Translations under genes and position numbers: made by a program
Assembly: GCA_022774505.1 (NCBI GenBank)
Contig: JALFLW010000069.1
Location: forward strand, 1-62,814
Direction: 5' to 3'
Source of the DNA: Lachnospiraceae bacterium
GTDB lineage: Bacteria > Bacillota > Clostridia > Lachnospirales > Lachnospiraceae
DNA: 62,814 bases
Notes under the pieces: generated by a model
What the model saw: only the letters and a program-made list of their open reading frames with translations
The model's database searches: none
Told to the model about the DNA's origin: nothing
Shown here: positions 41,606 through 52,598 of the stretch, piece after piece
Layout: every line of letters begins with the position of its first letter
Numbering within the stretch: the first letter of the stretch is position 1

Positions 41606-44600
41606 ATGAAATTACCATGCCATACACTGGGAATCGATATCGGTTCCACTACAGTAAAGATTGCAATATTAAACCCTGAGGGTGAGATCATATTTTCTGA
41701 TTACCAGCGTCACTATGCCAATATCCAGGAGACTTTATCCTCCATTATCAAAAAGGCATTAAAGGAGCTGGGAGATCTCCCCGTTTCTCCGGTTATTACA
41801 GGTTCCGGTGGCCTGACACTTTCAAAACATATGAATGTTCCCTTTGTTCAGGAGGTTGTCGCAGTAGCAACATCCCTGAAGGATTATGCTCCCCGCACAG
41901 ACGTTGCCATAGAGCTTGGCGGCGAGGATGCAAAGATCATATATTTCACAGGCGGTATTGACCAGAGAATGAACGGAATCTGTGCCGGAGGTACCGGTTC
42001 CTTTATCGATCAGATGGCAACTCTGTTAAAGACAGATGCATCCGGTCTGAATGAATATGCAAAAAATTACAAATCAATATATCCGATTGCTGCCAGATGC
42101 GGTGTATTTGCCAAGACAGATATCCAGCCACTGATCAACGAGGGGGCCACGAAGGAAGATCTGTCTGCCTCCATTTTTCAGGCAGTAGTTAATCAGACCA
42201 TAAGTGGTCTTGCCTGTGGTAAACCAATCCGTGGAAATGTTGCTTTTCTCGGGGGACCGCTACATTTCCTCACAGAATTAAAGCAGGCTTTTATCCGCAC
42301 ATTAAATCTCTCCGGAGATCAGATCATCGCACCGGATCACTCCCATCTGTTTGCGGCATCCGGTGCTGCCATGAACGCAAAAACAGAGGAATGCATGTCA
42401 TCTCTCAGCCAGTTAAATGATATTTTAACCAAGAAGATTGACATGGAATTTGAAGTTGCCCGGCTTGAACCTCTCTTTAAGGATCAGGCAGAATATGATG
42501 ACTTCTTAAAAAAACATTCTGAAAACGATGTAAAGAAGGGTGATTTTTCCTCCTACAAGGGCGATCTCTTTTTAGGGATCGATGCCGGTTCTACTACAAC
42601 AAAAGTAGCAGTGATCGGCGAGGACGGCAGCCTTTTATATTCCTTTTACAGCAACAACAACGGCAGTCCGTTAAAGACAGCGATCAAATCGATCAAAGAA
42701 ATTTATGACAAAATGCCGGAAGGTGCCCGTATCGTGCGTTCCTGCTCTACCGGTTACGGTGAAGCTCTGTTAAAATCAGCTCTCCTGCTTGACGAAGGAG
42801 AAGTTGAAACCGTGGCACATTATAATGCTGCCGCTTTCTTCGAGCCGGATGTCGACTGTATTCTTGATATCGGTGGTCAGGATATGAAATGTATCAAGAT
42901 CAAAAATCGGTCTGTCGATAAGGTACAATTAAATGAGGCTTGTTCCTCCGGATGTGGCTCTTTCATCGAAACATTTGCAAAATCCCTGAATTACGAAGTC
43001 GCTGATTTTGCGAAGATCGCTTTATTTGCCGAAAATCCGATCGATCTGGGATCACGCTGTACTGTTTTCATGAATTCCAAAGTAAAACAGGCACAAAAAG
43101 AGGGTGCATCCGTTGCAGACATTTCTGCCGGCCTTGCTTATTCTGTTATCAAAAACGCTTTATTAAAGGTAATTAAGCTGACAGATCCAAAGGATCTGGG
43201 AAATAAAGTCGTTGTACAGGGTGGTACTTTTTACAACGACGCGGTTTTGCGCAGCTTTGAACGTATATCCGGTTGTAAAGCGGTTCGTCCGGACATCGCC
43301 GGTATCATGGGTGCTTTCGGTGCTGCCCTGATCGCCAGAAACCATTATGAAGGTCAAAAAACAACGATGCTTACCATTGATCAGATCAATGATCTGAAGT
43401 TTGAGACTTCCATGGCAAGATGTAAAGGCTGTACAAACCACTGTCTCCTGACGATCAATCGTTTCACCGGAGGACGTCAGTTTATTTCCGGCAACCGCTG
43501 CGAACGTGGCCTTGGCAAAGAAAAAAATAAGGATCATATCCCAAATCTTTTTGAATATAAGAACAAACGTCTTTTCCGGCACTATACCGCTCTGGATGAA
43601 GAACATGCCGTCCGTGGCACCGTAGGCATTCCGCGAGTATTAAATATGTACGAAAACTACCCATTCTGGTTCACTTTCTTTACCGAACTGGGATACCGGG
43701 TAGTCCTGTCTCCGGAATCCAACCGTAAGATTTATGAACTCGGTATTGAATCAATCCCAAGCGAATCCGAATGTTATCCGGCAAAGCTTGCCCACGGGCA
43801 CGTCACCTGGCTGATCCGTCAGGGAATTGATTATATCTTTTATCCCTGTATCCCGTACGAACGTACAGAGGTAGAGAATGCGAATAATCATTATAACTGC
43901 CCTATTGTCACCTCCTACGGAGAAAATATCAAAAACAACATCGAGGAACTCCGGGATACTTCCATTACTTACCAGAACCCATTCCTCTCACTTGAAAACG
44001 AATCGATCACTACAAAGCGGCTGGTAGAATTTTTCACGAAGGAAAACGGAATCTCCGCGAATGAGATCCGTCATGCTGCAGCCGCTGCCTGGAAAGAAAT
44101 GCAGGCAGTCCGCACTGAAATGGAAGAAAAAGGCGAAGAGGTATTACAGTATCTTAAGGAAACCGGTCGCCGCGGGATTGTTTTGGCCGGACGTCCATAT
44201 CATACAGATCCTGAGATCAATCATGGTATCCCGGATCTGATCACTTCCTATGGTGTTGCCGTACTGACAGAGGACAGCATCTCACATTTAGGCAAGGTAG
44301 ACCGTCCAACCATCGTTATGGATCAATGGATGTATCATTCCCGTCTGTATCAGGCTGCATCATTTGTAAGTACACAGTCAAATCTTGATTTAATACAGCT
44401 TAATTCTTTTGGCTGCGGTCTGGATGCTGTAACTACTGATCAGGTAAGCGATATTTTGACGAAACGAAACAAGATCTATACCGTATTAAAAATTGATGAG
44501 GTAAATAATCTGGGAGCTGCAAGGATCCGTATCCGTTCCCTGCTGGCTGCCGTCCGGGAACGTGCTGCAAAGAATATACAGCCGCAGCCTCATGTTGACA

Positions 44601-45832
44601 CTGCACACCATAGAGTGATCTTTACCGAAGAAATGCGTAAAGATTACACGATCCTTGTACCACAGATGTCTCCGATCCATTTCGATATTCTTGAACCGGC
44701 TCTGGCCTCCTGCGGTTATAAATTAAAAATACTGCCAAGCACAGCTGCGGCAGTAGATTATGGTCTGAAATATGTTAATAACGATGCTTGTTATCCTTCT
44801 CTGATCGTTATCGGTCAGTTTATGGAAGCATTATTATCCGGAGAATATGATCTGGATAAAGTCGCTTTGATCATCACACAGACAGGTGGAGGATGCCGTG
44901 CTACCAACTATATCGGTTTCATCCGGAGAGCCTTGGAAAAGGCCGGCATGGGACAGATTCCTGTCATTTCCATGAGTGCCGGTATCGAAAAAAATCCGGG
45001 CTTAAAGATCAACCTTAAAATGGCCCACCGTGCCATTCAGGCATTGATCTACGGTGATGTCTTTATGAGAGTCCTCTATAAGACAAGACCTTACGAGGCA
45101 GTCCCGGGTTCTGCAAATGCACTTCATGAAAAGTGGAGAGCCATAGCCCAGAGAGCGGTACGCAATGGCAACAAGGCTGAATTTAAGAAAAATATACGAC
45201 AGATCATTAAAGAATTTGACGAACTGCCTTTAAAAGATATCAAAAAACCACAGGTAGGTATTGTCGGAGAAATACTTGTAAAATTCCTTCCTCTCGCTAA
45301 TAACTATCTGGTAGAACTCTTAGAGGCAGAGGGTGCGGAGGCCGTATGTCCGGATCTTTTGGATTTCTTTATGTACAGCTTATATAATGCCAATTTCAAG
45401 GCAGAATATCTCGGCAAAAAGAAGTCTTCCGCCCATATTAATAATTTCCTGATCTCCTATCTGGAGCATTACCGCAAGGTTGCCAATGATGCACTGGCAG
45501 CAAGTGATCGATTCGAGCCTACAACACGGATCAACAAACTGGCCGAATATGCCGATCCCATTGTCAGCGGCGGTAACCAGACCGGTGAGGGCTGGTTCTT
45601 AACCGGTGAGATGCTGGAACTTATTCATTCCGGTGTACCAAACATCGTATGTACCCAGCCGTTTGGATGTCTTCCAAATCACGTCGTGGGAAAGGGCGTT
45701 ATCAAGGAGCTGCGCCGTCAGCATCCGGAGTCCAATATTGTGGCTGTCGACTATGATCCGGGTGCCAGCGAGGTAAACCAGCTGAACCGAATCAAGCTGA
45801 TGCTTTCTACCGCTGTAAAGAATATGAAATAA
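41606..45832 (+). CDS. 2-hydroxyacyl-CoA dehydratase activator family protein (double BadF/BcrA ATPase, DUF2229)
   Basis: 1408 residues. Two ASKHA ATPase modules: residues 6-300 ([32 protein letters not shown]) and about 322-590 ([37 protein letters not shown] with the bridging [4Fe-4S] Cys). Then comes a Cys-rich part ([19 protein letters not shown], about 600-620), a DUF2229 domain and HgdB-like segments ([30 protein letters not shown]). Such proteins couple ATP hydrolysis to low-potential electron transfer. The substrate dehydratase is not in the window. Start ATG 41606 after AGAAAGGA. Its stop TAA merges into the A-tract of repeat copy B. Confidence 0.92.
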   Translation: MKLPCHTLGIDIGSTTVKIAILNPEGEIIFSDYQRHYANIQETLSSIIKKALKELGDLPVSPVITGSGGLTLSKHMNVPFVQEVVAVATSLKDYAPRTDVAIELGGEDAKIIYFTGGIDQRMNGICAGGTGSFIDQMATLLKTDASGLNEYAKNYKSIYPIAARCGVFAKTDIQPLINEGATKEDLSASIFQAVVNQTISGLACGKPIRGNVAFLGGPLHFLTELKQAFIRTLNLSGDQIIAPDHSHLFAASGAAMNAKTEECMSSLSQLNDILTKKIDMEFEVARLEPLFKDQAEYDDFLKKHSENDVKKGDFSSYKGDLFLGIDAGSTTTKVAVIGEDGSLLYSFYSNNNGSPLKTAIKSIKEIYDKMPEGARIVRSCSTGYGEALLKSALLLDEGEVETVAHYNAAAFFEPDVDCILDIGGQDMKCIKIKNRSVDKVQLNEACSSGCGSFIETFAKSLNYEVADFAKIALFAENPIDLGSRCTVFMNSKVKQAQKEGASVADISAGLAYSVIKNALLKVIKLTDPKDLGNKVVVQGGTFYNDAVLRSFERISGCKAVRPDIAGIMGAFGAALIARNHYEGQKTTMLTIDQINDLKFETSMARCKGCTNHCLLTINRFTGGRQFISGNRCERGLGKEKNKDHIPNLFEYKNKRLFRHYTALDEEHAVRGTVGIPRVLNMYENYPFWFTFFTELGYRVVLSPESNRKIYELGIESIPSESECYPAKLAHGHVTWLIRQGIDYIFYPCIPYERTEVENANNHYNCPIVTSYGENIKNNIEELRDTSITYQNPFLSLENESITTKRLVEFFTKENGISANEIRHAAAAAWKEMQAVRTEMEEKGEEVLQYLKETGRRGIVLAGRPYHTDPEINHGIPDLITSYGVAVLTEDSISHLGKVDRPTIVMDQWMYHSRLYQAASFVSTQSNLDLIQLNSFGCGLDAVTTDQVSDILTKRNKIYTVLKIDEVNNLGAARIRIRSLLAAVRERAAKNIQPQPHVDTAHHRVIFTEEMRKDYTILVPQMSPIHFDILEPALASCGYKLKILPSTAAAVDYGLKYVNNDACYPSLIVIGQFMEALLSGEYDLDKVALIITQTGGGCRATNYIGFIRRALEKAGMGQIPVISMSAGIEKNPGLKINLKMAHRAIQALIYGDVFMRVLYKTRPYEAVPGSANALHEKWRAIAQRAVRNGNKAEFKKNIRQIIKEFDELPLKDIKKPQVGIVGEILVKFLPLANNYLVELLEAEGAEAVCPDLLDFFMYSLYNANFKAEYLGKKKSSAHINNFLISYLEHYRKVANDALAASDRFEPTTRINKLAEYADPIVSGGNQTGEGWFLTGEMLELIHSGVPNIVCTQPFGCLPNHVVGKGVIKELRRQHPESNIVAVDYDPGASEVNQLNRIKLMLSTAVKNMK

Positions 45833-45922
45833 AAAAGGGAAAAACCAGCGTTTTTCCCTCCAAGAATTGCTCCGCAATTCTCGTTGGATTCCCTCTACAT
45901 TACGAGCATTTTCCTATACACT
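45831..45922 (-). repeat. Dispersed 92-nt structured repeat, copy B
   Basis: First of two direct tandem copies. Differs from copy A at a handful of bases; the terminator arms GGGAAAAAC/GTTTTTCCC are changed together from GGGCAAAAC/GTTTTGCCC and still pair. Its first two A bases are the last two of the stop codon of the activator gene. Confidence 0.85.
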
Positions 45923-46014
45923 AAAAAAGGGCAAAACCAGCGTTTTTCCCTCCAAGAATTGCTTCGCAATTCTCGTTGGTTTCCCACTATGTTACGAGCA
46001 TTTTCCTATACACT
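45923..46014 (-). repeat. Dispersed 92-nt structured repeat, copy C
   Basis: Second tandem copy, joined head-to-tail to copy B without spacer. Nearly identical to copy A; the terminator stem has one mismatch (GGGCAAAAC with GTTTTTCCC), a mixture of the A and B arms. Confidence 0.85.
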
Positions 46015-46031
46015 AAAATAACGATCAATAT

Positions 46032-46077
46032 AATACCGCCGAAACAGATTCCGGTAACCTGTTCCGGCGGTATTTTT
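46032..46077 (+). terminator. Intrinsic terminator of the dehydratase-activator gene
   Basis: AATACCGCCG/CGGCGGTATT stem with inner AACAG/CTGTT, followed by TTTTTA. The repeats lie between gene and terminator, so they are transcribed with it. Confidence 0.85.
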
Positions 46078-46095
46078 ATACAAAATTCATTCACA

Positions 46096-46130
46096 GAAAA
46101 ACAGCACAGGTGATCAAATCCTGCGCTGTT
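46096..46130 (-). terminator. Intrinsic terminator of the CPBP-protease gene
   Basis: AACAGCGCAGG/CCTGTGCTGTT (minus strand) with one mismatch, then TTTTCTG. Confidence 0.75.
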
Positions 46131-46155
46131 ATCATCATATAGTTACTTCTGATAT

Positions 46156-47436
46156 TTACTTTTGAAAATAATCTGCATCAAAAACCGTCTGCTTCGGATA
46201 GGAAACCTCCACAGGCTTCTCCTTGACAATAACCCCTGCTTCCTCCTTCTGCTTCTCGATATCCCGCAGTGTATCCAGATTCACGGCACTTCTCTGCGTG
46301 GATCCACCCTTTTCCTTGCTACTTTGAACTGTACTGCCATCTGCAGTCTGCTCTGCCTTCTCTACGGATGCTGCTTTCTCTGTCCCATTCATGGATTCTG
46401 CATAGGTCTGTTCCTTCGGTATTCCGGTATCAATTGTCATGGGCCTGCCCACATTCAGCGAAGCAGTCTGCCCGGCATCCGGTGATTTCTCTCCTGCCTG
46501 CATACGCTTTACAAGCATTCCGCTTCGATCCATGCGGCGGTATACCACATAGATTCCCACTGCCAGAACAATCGTTACGGCAAGACCTCCCTCAAGACCA
46601 AAATCACCGCCGTTCATAAACGACCAGCCATCGGCAAAAGAACTGTCAAACACAGAGCTTGTCTTTGACGTACCGCTGACCGATATGCCAAAGATATTGC
46701 CCTGCAGGAAATTCCATCCGCTGTGCAATGCAGCAACCATCCAGATACTGCCGCTTTCCACAAACAGAAGACCAAACAGCAGTCCGCACATAAAGAGATT
46801 GATATATGCCAGCACCGTGACATACTCATTGCTCATATGCATCGCCATAAATACACCACTGCTTAAGATCACAGAATACCACACGGAATTACGGCGCGAC
46901 AGAGATACCAGCAGATATCCCCGGCAGATCACTTCCTCCGCCAGTCCCTGGATCATATAACCGATCAGATAAAAAACAATGTATCCCGGCACAAGCTGCG
47001 CAGAGACACCTTCAAAGTGACAAGCTCCCATCAATATACAGATCAGATAGGCCCCTCCAAGCAAAACTACACTCCAGCCAATCCCCTTCGCATAGAGCGA
47101 TGACATGTTCCGCTTCGAAAATCCCATCGACGACAATGGTCTTTCCTCGATGAACTTACAGTATCCTGTATATAATACGATCAAAAATATCTCCATAAAC
47201 AGCATATAAACCGTCACCCATTGCGATCTGTTCTGAAGAAGACTGTTAAATTGTTCAATACCTGCACTGACAGGATGTATGAACCCATATACGAGAAGCC
47301 CTGGCACCAGTGCCATGGCTTCTACAAATATCGATATTACATAGAGAACAATAAAAATAAGCATCTCTCCCAATATGCTGTGGGATTTTGTTTTTTCGGC
47401 TTCTTTCATAAAAGCCGGTTTCTTAATTTCTCTCAT
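46156..47436 (-). CDS. CPBP family intramembrane glutamic protease (CAAX/bacteriocin-processing type)
   Basis: 426 residues. Eight or so membrane helices (about 20-300). CPBP motifs: GLAEEVICRGYLLVSL (EExxxR), FMAMHMSNEY (FxxxH) and HSGWNFLQG. The last 120 residues are a soluble, Ser/Thr/Glu-rich tail, longer than usual. The family includes bacteriocin-immunity and surface-protein processing enzymes; no target is apparent here. It starts 3 bases after the aminotransferase stop. Confidence 0.92.
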   Translation of the reverse strand: MREIKKPAFMKEAEKTKSHSILGEMLIFIVLYVISIFVEAMALVPGLLVYGFIHPVSAGIEQFNSLLQNRSQWVTVYMLFMEIFLIVLYTGYCKFIEERPLSSMGFSKRNMSSLYAKGIGWSVVLLGGAYLICILMGACHFEGVSAQLVPGYIVFYLIGYMIQGLAEEVICRGYLLVSLSRRNSVWYSVILSSGVFMAMHMSNEYVTVLAYINLFMCGLLFGLLFVESGSIWMVAALHSGWNFLQGNIFGISVSGTSKTSSVFDSSFADGWSFMNGGDFGLEGGLAVTIVLAVGIYVVYRRMDRSGMLVKRMQAGEKSPDAGQTASLNVGRPMTIDTGIPKEQTYAESMNGTEKAASVEKAEQTADGSTVQSSKEKGGSTQRSAVNLDTLRDIEKQKEEAGVIVKEKPVEVSYPKQTVFDADYFQK

Positions 47437-47439
47437 AAA

Positions 47440-48639
47440 TTATTTTAATTCCTTTAAGAAAGTCTCGATACGATCCAATCCCTTTTCAATCTGTTCCAGT
47501 GAGATCGCATAGGACAGACGCATATGATCTGCAAATCCGAAATCTGCACACGGAACTACAGCTACATTGTATTCCTCAATAAGGATCTCCGCCATCTTGG
47601 AGGTATCCTCGATCTTCTGACCCTTATAATCCCTGCCAAGTACATCGCTCACGTCAACAAATACATAGAATGCTCCCATCGGCTCTATAGTGCTTACATG
47701 AGGCATCTCACAGATTCTCTTGTACATATACTGACGGCGCTTATCAAACTCTGCATGCATAGCTGCCACAGAATCCTGAGGACCGTTCAGTGCCTCAACG
47801 GCAGCTTTCTGTGCGATAGAGTTTGGATTGGAGGTCTGATGAGACTGAACACTGCTCATCATCTTTGCGATCTCCTTGGAAGAACCCGTATAACCGATTC
47901 TCCAGCCTGTCATCGCATAACTCTTTGCCAGACCACTGCATGTAATGGTTCTGTCATAGATTTCCTTACCAAAAGAGGCAATACTGATATGCTTCTGATC
48001 ACCATAAACAAGATTTTCATACATCTCATCGGCAACAACATAAATGTCACTCTCTACAACCACATCAGCGATCGCACGAAGCTCCTGCTCTGTGTAGAGC
48101 ATACCGGTAGGATTATTCGGTGTATTAAGTACTACTGCCTTTGTCTTATCTGTGATCGCTTTCTTCAGATCATCAGCCTGAAGCTTATAACTCTGCTCCT
48201 TCGTTGTCTTTACAATTACCGGTACACCACCAGCCAGCTTCACGATCTCCGGATAACTGAGCCAGAACGGTGCAGGAATGATAACCTCATCTCCCGGATT
48301 GATCAAAGCTGTAAATATATTGGTAAGCGAATGCTTTCCACCATTGCTGATAACAATCTGATCCGGTGCATAATCAAGACCATTAAATGATTTAAATTTC
48401 TTAGAAACAGCTTCCTTTAATTCATTTGTTCCGGAAGCCGGTGTATATTTTGTAAATCCATCATGAATTGCCTGAATTGCAGCATCGCAGATATTCTCCG
48501 GTGTGTTAAAGTCCGGCTCACCTGCTCCAAAGCCTACAACATCCTTTCCCTGTGCACGCAGTTCCTTTGCTTTTGCTGTGATAGCCAGCGTAGATGAAGG
48601 CTTCACCGCTGCTGCTTTTCTGGATAATTCTAATGACAT
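47440..48639 (-). CDS. Class I PLP-dependent aminotransferase (aspartate type)
   Basis: 399 residues. It has the Firmicute AspC start MSLELSRKAAAVKPSSTLAITAKAKELRAQGKDV, GFGAGEPDFNTPENI, NTPNNPTGMLY, VVADEMYENLVY and the PLP Lys in CSGLAKSYAMTGWRIGY. The final RLSYA-type Arg binds the substrate carboxylate. It most likely exchanges aspartate and glutamate with their 2-oxo acids. SD GGAAAGGGG. Own promoter with a palindrome upstream. Confidence 0.95.
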   Translation of the reverse strand: MSLELSRKAAAVKPSSTLAITAKAKELRAQGKDVVGFGAGEPDFNTPENICDAAIQAIHDGFTKYTPASGTNELKEAVSKKFKSFNGLDYAPDQIVISNGGKHSLTNIFTALINPGDEVIIPAPFWLSYPEIVKLAGGVPVIVKTTKEQSYKLQADDLKKAITDKTKAVVLNTPNNPTGMLYTEQELRAIADVVVESDIYVVADEMYENLVYGDQKHISIASFGKEIYDRTITCSGLAKSYAMTGWRIGYTGSSKEIAKMMSSVQSHQTSNPNSIAQKAAVEALNGPQDSVAAMHAEFDKRRQYMYKRICEMPHVSTIEPMGAFYVFVDVSDVLGRDYKGQKIEDTSKMAEILIEEYNVAVVPCADFGFADHMRLSYAISLEQIEKGLDRIETFLKELK

Positions 48640-48694
48640 AATAATTGCCCCTTTCCTTGGTATATCTTAATAAATATGAAAATCTCCTCTCAAA

Positions 48695-48723
48695 TTTATA
48701 CCACAAACTTGAAATTGCGTCAA
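48695..48723 (-). promoter_or_regulatory. Sigma-A promoter of the aminotransferase gene
   Basis: Minus strand TTGACG (48718-48723), 17 bases, TATAAA (48695-48700). Confidence 0.75.
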
Positions 48724-48728
48724 TGTAT

Positions 48729-48742
48729 AATTGTATACAATT
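48729..48742. promoter_or_regulatory. 14-bp perfect palindrome just upstream of the aminotransferase -35 box
   Basis: AATTGTATACAATT, five bases upstream of the -35 box; symmetrical as expected for a dimeric repressor or activator site. Confidence 0.4.
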
Positions 48743-48774
48743 TTTGATTCTCCATTCCAAAACATTCTTTTTTC

Positions 48775-49887
48775 CTACTGTCCTATCGAAATGTCAGCTC
48801 CCTTGCTGTCCTCTTTGCCTAAAGCACTTCCATAGATAAATGACTGCATTGCTTTCACATTTTTGTCCAGTGAATCCGGCAAAACTACCGACATCCTCCG
48901 CACCCTGGTAATCTGATAAGCACCCGCAACCGGCACATTCAAGGTTTCAAGCTTGGAGTTCTTGCTGCGCACCTCCACACCCTGATATAAATAATTGACC
49001 AGATCTGCCTTATCAATATTTGTTTTTACCAACGGCATCAGCTTAGGCACCATGGCGATCAGTTCCAATGCGGACTTATCCATTAGCTTTTTGTATATTG
49101 CTGACATCACCGTCCGATGTCTCAATGTCCTTGCAAAATCTCCATACTGGCCATCCTTCTGGACATAACGGATCCTTGCATACCCCAATGCCTGATTGCC
49201 GTTCAGGTGATTCATGCCTTCATGAAGTGTGCGGTTTGACTTTTTAGATATATAATTCGTCTTATTCAGATACTCCACCTCATCCTGTGCCAACTTGATA
49301 TCCACACCATCCAATGCATCAATGACCTTCTGAAAAGATTTAAAATTCACCAATACATATCCATCTACATCAATTCCAAAATTTTTATGTATTGTTTTTA
49401 TAAGCGTTTTCATGCCGCCATTGTGGTATGCCGCATTAATCTTATTGTCCGAAAATCCCGGAATCTTCACATATGTATCACGCATAATGGAAGTCAGACG
49501 CAGTGCATTATCCTTCCGGTTCACCGTTGCGATCATAATACTGTCTGTACGTCCTCTTCCTCCAAAGATAGACTCCTCTCCACACACAAGAATATTTACC
49601 ACATCCTTAGATGTCGTAATTTCCTTGGCACTGTCCAGACGGATCTTGTCAGGATCGATCTCTTTCAGATCTTCAATTCCTGCATCCTCGTCAAAATATT
49701 CCTTTTGCACCTTCTCATTTCCGGTGTCCTTCACATAGATCTTTCCATAATTATAACTGAAAACTCCATAACCAACTGCACCCAGTACAATAAATGCCAC
49801 AAGAATACCTATCACGATCTTTGCCCAGACCGGCATATGTTTCCTGTCTGTCATATCTTCCGAAAATTCTTTCTTATCTTTTTTCAT
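48775..49887 (-). CDS. LytR-CpsA-Psr (LCP) family glycopolymer ligase
   Basis: About 370 residues from ATG 49887 (GGGG, 6 bases); ATG 49899 has no SD. A basic N-terminus and one membrane helix (IVIGILVAFIVLGAVGYGVF) precede the extracellular LCP domain. Conserved: DSIMIATVNRKDNALRLTSIMRDTYVKIPG, KINAAYHNGG, YVLVNFKSF and GYARIRYVQKDGQYGDFARTLRH, which hold the pyrophosphate-binding Arg and Asp residues. These enzymes attach teichoic-type or capsule polymers to peptidoglycan. Confidence 0.95.
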   Translation of the reverse strand: MKKDKKEFSEDMTDRKHMPVWAKIVIGILVAFIVLGAVGYGVFSYNYGKIYVKDTGNEKVQKEYFDEDAGIEDLKEIDPDKIRLDSAKEITTSKDVVNILVCGEESIFGGRGRTDSIMIATVNRKDNALRLTSIMRDTYVKIPGFSDNKINAAYHNGGMKTLIKTIHKNFGIDVDGYVLVNFKSFQKVIDALDGVDIKLAQDEVEYLNKTNYISKKSNRTLHEGMNHLNGNQALGYARIRYVQKDGQYGDFARTLRHRTVMSAIYKKLMDKSALELIAMVPKLMPLVKTNIDKADLVNYLYQGVEVRSKNSKLETLNVPVAGAYQITRVRRMSVVLPDSLDKNVKAMQSFIYGSALGKEDSKGADISIGQ

Positions 49888-49930
49888 TGGAAACCCCATT
49901 TTTCATTCATGATTACTATTTTTTAAACGC

Positions 49931-49955
49931 AAAGAGACAGAGTTCCCCCTGTCTC
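49931..49955 (-). terminator. Probable terminator of the ACT-PFL operon
   Basis: GAGACAG/CTGTCTC stem, 8-base loop, followed on the minus strand by TTTGCGTTT. Confidence 0.6.
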
Positions 49956-49961
49956 GTATTA

Positions 49962-51326
49962 TTAATTTTTGAAACTGTGGATCGGAGCCGGAATCCTTCC
50001 GCCTCTGTTAATGAAGTCGCTGCAGTCAAAAGAATTGACCGGCATAACCGGTGCATATCCCAAAAGTCCGCCAAACTCTACAGTATCTCCTACTTTCTTT
50101 CCGATTACAGGGATCAGACGGACCGCCGTCGTTTTCTGGTTTACCATACCAATTGCCATCTCATCTGCAATAATGCCGGAAATCGTAGTTGCTTTCGTAT
50201 CTCCCGGAATTGCGATCATGTCAAGTCCCACAGAACATACACATGTCATAGCCTCTAATTTTTCCAGTGTCAATGCACCATCTACAACAGCATTGATCAT
50301 TCCCTGATCCTCGCTGACAGGAATAAAAGCACCACTTAAGCCGCCTACATAAGAAGATGCCATTACACCACCCTTTTTCACCTGATCATTTAAAAGAGCC
50401 AGTGCAGCAGTCGTACCCGGTGCACCGGCACGCTGCAGTCCCATCTCCTCAAAAATATCCGCAATACTGTCACCGATCGCAGGTGTCGGTGCCAAAGACA
50501 GATCTATGATACCAAATGGAATATTCAGTCTCTTAGAAGCTTCCCTCGCTACCAGCTGGCCTACGCGGGTAATCTTAAATGCTGTCTTTTTCACTGTCTC
50601 ACACAGAGAACCAAAGTCGGTGCCATGCTCAGCCTCCAGAGCCTTTCTCATAACGCCCGGTCCGCTGACACCTACATTAATGATCGCATCGGCCTCTGTT
50701 ACACCATGAAAAGCTCCTGCCATAAACGGATTATCATCCGGAGCATTACAAAATACCACCAGTTTCGCACAGCCAATGCTGTCATTCTCCTTGGTATATT
50801 CAGCTGCCTGCAGAATAATCTCACCCATCATTTTCACTGCGTCCATATTCAGACCGGTCTTAGTCGAACCGAGATTAACAGAACTGCATACAAATTCTGT
50901 CTCCGCTAATGCCTGTGGAATCGAACGGATCAACAGTTCATCAGCCTCTGTCATCCCCTTGGATACAAGGGCACTATATCCTCCGATAAAATTAATTCCA
51001 AGTGTCTTTGCTGCACGGTCAAGCGTCTTGGCGATCGTCACAAAGTCCTCCGGCTTTTTACATGCTGCCCCACCGATCAGTGCGATCGGAGTCACTGATA
51101 TCCTCTTATTCACGATCGGAATACCATATTCTCTCTCTATAGCCTGTCCTGTCGGCACTAATTCCTTTGCCACAGAGGTAATGCGATTATAAATTTTTTC
51201 ATTTAATGCATCCAGATCACTGTCAATACATTCCAGCAGACTGATACCTATCGTGATGGTACGCACATCGAGATTCTCCTTCTCGATCATATTATTCGTT
51301 TCTAATACTTCATTAATATTTATCAT
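49962..51326 (-). CDS. PFL family protein (UPF0210 / DUF711)
   Basis: 454 residues. ATG 51326 gives the family start [42 protein letters not shown] lies in the preceding bases. An ATG at 51344 abuts the ACT stop but has no SD. Conserved [19 protein letters not shown] and [13 protein letters not shown] are visible. The name comes from structural similarity to pyruvate formate-lyase-like barrels; the reaction is unknown. It is almost always next to an ACT-domain gene, as here. Confidence 0.93.
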   Translation of the reverse strand: MININEVLETNNMIEKENLDVRTITIGISLLECIDSDLDALNEKIYNRITSVAKELVPTGQAIEREYGIPIVNKRISVTPIALIGGAACKKPEDFVTIAKTLDRAAKTLGINFIGGYSALVSKGMTEADELLIRSIPQALAETEFVCSSVNLGSTKTGLNMDAVKMMGEIILQAAEYTKENDSIGCAKLVVFCNAPDDNPFMAGAFHGVTEADAIINVGVSGPGVMRKALEAEHGTDFGSLCETVKKTAFKITRVGQLVAREASKRLNIPFGIIDLSLAPTPAIGDSIADIFEEMGLQRAGAPGTTAALALLNDQVKKGGVMASSYVGGLSGAFIPVSEDQGMINAVVDGALTLEKLEAMTCVCSVGLDMIAIPGDTKATTISGIIADEMAIGMVNQKTTAVRLIPVIGKKVGDTVEFGGLLGYAPVMPVNSFDCSDFINRGGRIPAPIHSFKN

Positions 51327-51344
51327 TTTAAGATAGTCCTCCAT

Positions 51345-51617
51345 TTAGATTCTATGCATCTGATCAAAGATTTCCTCACGCTGTGCATGAATGATACATC
51401 CAAGTCCTGTACCAATTTTCTCTAAATCTGCTGCAAAGCTGTCGAAATCAATTGTACATTTCGCAGTGTCAACGATCATCATCATATTGAAAAAACCATC
51501 AACGATCGTCTGGGAAATATCAAGGATATTTGCCTCATTGTCGGCAAGATATGTACATACCTTTGCAATAATACCAACACTGTCTTTTCCTACTACTGTA
51601 ATTACTATCTTTCTCAT
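51345..51617 (-). CDS. ACT domain protein (UPF0237)
   Basis: 90 residues from ATG 51617 (SD GAGGGA); the longer frame to 51680 lacks an SD. It begins MRKIVITVVGKDSVGIIAKVCTYLADNEANILDISQTI, a classic ligand-binding ACT fold. It is coupled to the PFL gene (stop TAA directly before an ATG). Probably senses an amino acid for its partner; this is inferred from the family. Confidence 0.93.
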   Translation of the reverse strand: MRKIVITVVGKDSVGIIAKVCTYLADNEANILDISQTIVDGFFNMMMIVDTAKCTIDFDSFAADLEKIGTGLGCIIHAQREEIFDQMHRI

Positions 51618-51722
51618 GATTCCCTCATTTCCGCCCCGGCTTTTGCGGTGCTTATCTTTATATTTTTTATATCCCATCATATATCCCGCTTTTGCAGCGT
51701 GTGGGATGATAATTCTGTACGA

Positions 51723-52577
51723 TCAAAGTGCTGTTTCCAGCAGATCCAGAGTCATCTGAACATTTTCTCCAACCACATCACCCTCTGTCAATACAAGCTT
51801 TGAAGGCCTGTCTCTCCGTGCCACGGACAGATCAAACGGCAGCTCTTTCATACCAAGCTCCTCCCACAGCTTACATTTTACTGCCTCATACGCAAGCTCC
51901 GGGTAATTATTCTCTTTGGATAAATGTGCCAGAAAAATATATTTCAGATCATCATGCAACAGTCTGCATAAAAGATCTCCTGAGTCTTCATTGGACAAAT
52001 GACCTCTCTCGCTTAATATCCGACATTTTAAGGAGTACGGATACGGTCCTGCCTCCAGCATGCTAATGTCATGATTCGCCTCCAGCAGTATCACCTCACT
52101 GTTTTTCAGATGAGAGATCGTATACTCATCATATACTCCCAGATCGGTTGCCATTCCCACTTTATGACCGGATGACGTCACCGTATAGCACACCGGATCC
52201 GCTGCATCATGCGACATATGAAATGGCATAACCTCCAGCCTGCCTATCTTCACCGGTTGATCCGGATAGATCTGATAAAGATGTTCCATAGAAACAAGAC
52301 CCTTTGTATCCTTATTGCGGATTCCATCAAGCGTCCCTGCCGTCCCATAGATCGGTATATGAAAATATTTTGTCATCATCGGGATCCCCTGTATATGGTC
52401 TGTATGTTCGTGAGTCACAAAAATGGCATCGAGACTTTCCGGTTCCACATGGATCGATCTTAAACCTTCTACGATCCTTTTCCTGCTGACTCCGGCATCT
52501 ATCAGTATTCTTGAATCTCCATCCCCTATATAAATGCAATTGCCGCTGCTTCCGCTGGCAATACTACATATCTGCAT
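51723..52577 (-). CDS. YycJ/WalJ-like metallo-beta-lactamase fold hydrolase
   Basis: 284 residues. It begins MQICSIASGSSGNCIYIG as in YycJ, with zinc motif THEHTDHIQG, MSHDAADPVCYTV, TDLGVYDE and LEANHD, and the later GHLSN. YycJ is a DNA exonuclease tied to cell division and the WalRK region in Firmicutes. A short stretch near the C-terminus (PFDLSVARRDR) matches the end of the FtsA-like protein encoded 21 bases upstream. Confidence 0.93.
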   Translation of the reverse strand: MQICSIASGSSGNCIYIGDGDSRILIDAGVSRKRIVEGLRSIHVEPESLDAIFVTHEHTDHIQGIPMMTKYFHIPIYGTAGTLDGIRNKDTKGLVSMEHLYQIYPDQPVKIGRLEVMPFHMSHDAADPVCYTVTSSGHKVGMATDLGVYDEYTISHLKNSEVILLEANHDISMLEAGPYPYSLKCRILSERGHLSNEDSGDLLCRLLHDDLKYIFLAHLSKENNYPELAYEAVKCKLWEELGMKELPFDLSVARRDRPSKLVLTEGDVVGENVQMTLDLLETAL

Positions 52578-52598
52578 GATACTACTTCCTTTCCCTTG

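Larger units (their letters stand above)
45833..46155. other. 323-base gap between convergent genes: two repeats and two terminators
   Basis: Holds repeats B and C, then the plus-strand terminator at 46032-46077 and the minus-strand terminator at 46096-46130. I see no gene. Confidence 0.7.

Noticed and set aside
45831-46014. Direct tandem repeats as a CRISPR array
   Set aside because: The two units are 92 bases, abut without spacers, and a third copy lies elsewhere alone; no cas genes are present.
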